Shown here: positions 63,877 to 64,000 of the stretch, in pieces
How the letters are laid out: the number at the start of each line of letters is the position of its first letter
Position numbering within the stretch: the first letter of the stretch is position 1
Source of the DNA: Halomonas stenophila
GTDB lineage: Bacteria; Pseudomonadota; Gammaproteobacteria; Pseudomonadales; Halomonadaceae
DNA: 64,000 nucleotides
Assembly (NCBI RefSeq): GCF_014192275.1
Contig: NZ_JACHXR010000007.1
Coordinates: 116,344-180,343, forward strand
Direction: 5' to 3'
The notes under the pieces: model-generated
The model's input: only the letters and a program-made list of their open reading frames with translations
Told to the model about the DNA's origin: nothing
The model's database searches: none
Program-made: the position numbers and the translations under genes

Positions 63877-64000
63877 GACCTGTCCCCTCAGTCTAGGCAA
63901 TGTCTGAAAAGTGCCTGCGCTCGGCTATACGGCGTTAAAAATCGGCTCAAAGTGCTCATTTACTACCTGTAAACTCCGCCTTTTCACCGATTTTTGCCTT
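63877..64000. repeat. structured intergenic element at the window end (truncated)
   Basis: It begins with gacctgtcccc (63877-63887), the reverse complement of the ggggacaggtc core of the repeats at 33 and 50 kb. A nested palindrome follows: aaaaatcgg (63937-63945) with ccgattttt (63987-63995) around tttac-tacct-gtaaa (63959-63973). This AT-rich block is unlike all its surroundings. From memory similar blocks recur between genes in related bacteria, but I cannot check that. It continues past the window. Confidence 0.55.

Noticed and set aside
1..64000. Prophage, integron, CRISPR array, tRNA-linked island or IS element
   Set aside because: I found no integrase, transposase, phage structural gene, regular spacer-repeat array or tRNA; the only repeats are the short palindromic elements reported.

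Overview
This window most likely comes from a Halomonas-type gammaproteobacterium (Halomonadaceae or a close relative). The base composition is very GC-rich throughout (about two thirds by eye, not computed), the proteins are rich in acidic residues, and glnE, DgkA, the KefB/C-type antiporter and the pca genes are all of proteobacterial type. It is a chromosomal stretch dominated by catabolism and transport. I see no phage, plasmid, IS transposase, CRISPR, rRNA or tRNA. The genus is an inference, not a direct read-out.

Layout. 1-4.4 kb: end of a PBP4-type D-Ala-D-Ala carboxypeptidase, diacylglycerol kinase and glnE. 4.7-17.8 kb: a tightly packed catabolic locus. It has a ribose/inositol-type ABC importer (binding protein, two permeases, double ATPase), then, mostly with ATGA overlaps, maleylacetate reductase, an AtzB/TrzA-type amidohydrolase, a beta-hydroxyacid dehydrogenase, a hydroxyquinol 1,2-dioxygenase and a RutE-like flavoprotein. 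A perfect terminator, a TauE/SafE permease, an unusual regulator (winged helix fused to an ABC-type solute-binding domain) and a convergent SDR follow. 18.1-18.9 kb: a type II dehydroquinase and a collapsed AEC permease. 19.0-24.8 kb: a PcaR-like IclR regulator divergent from 3-oxoadipate CoA-transferase (two subunits), beta-ketoadipyl-CoA thiolase, enol-lactone hydrolase and a DUF849 beta-keto acid cleavage enzyme. Hydroxyquinol made upstream could therefore be taken to succinyl-CoA and acetyl-CoA by genes in this window alone.

24.9-28.8 kb holds housekeeping and small genes (M48 lipoprotein, Gfa-like protein, LLM oxidoreductase, small membrane proteins). 28.8-41.6 kb is an agmatine/polyamine-like locus: two agmatine deiminases, an NhaC-type antiporter, a class III aminotransferase, an M20-type carbamoylase, a PuuC-like aldehyde dehydrogenase, a secreted YtcJ-like amidohydrolase, a LysR regulator and an MFS carrier. 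41.7-46.8 kb: periplasmic MsrA, a LuxR-type regulator, an extensin-like protein, and a coiled-coil membrane protein beside TelA. 47-52.7 kb: an ATP-grasp enzyme with a CocE/NonD hydrolase, a UMF1-type MFS carrier, a flavin reductase remnant and a membrane retropepsin. 52.8-57.8 kb: a nitronate monooxygenase-like enzyme and a DNA repair pair (FAN1-like VRR-NUC nuclease overlapping a nuclease-helicase fusion). 57.9-64 kb: a PLP amino acid deaminase, a Kef antiporter, a bicupin, a tiny PLDc_N-like protein, and LigD split into separate polymerase and phosphoesterase genes.

The most interesting points are the hydroxyquinol locus, which has a sugar-type importer and no recognisable hydroxyquinol-forming monooxygenase; its SgrR-like regulator; a palindromic motif found both upstream of the ABC operon and upstream of the SDR; an agmatine pathway that seems to use an M20 carbamoylase in place of AguB; the ATP-grasp/CocE pair; and two copies of a structured intergenic repeat.
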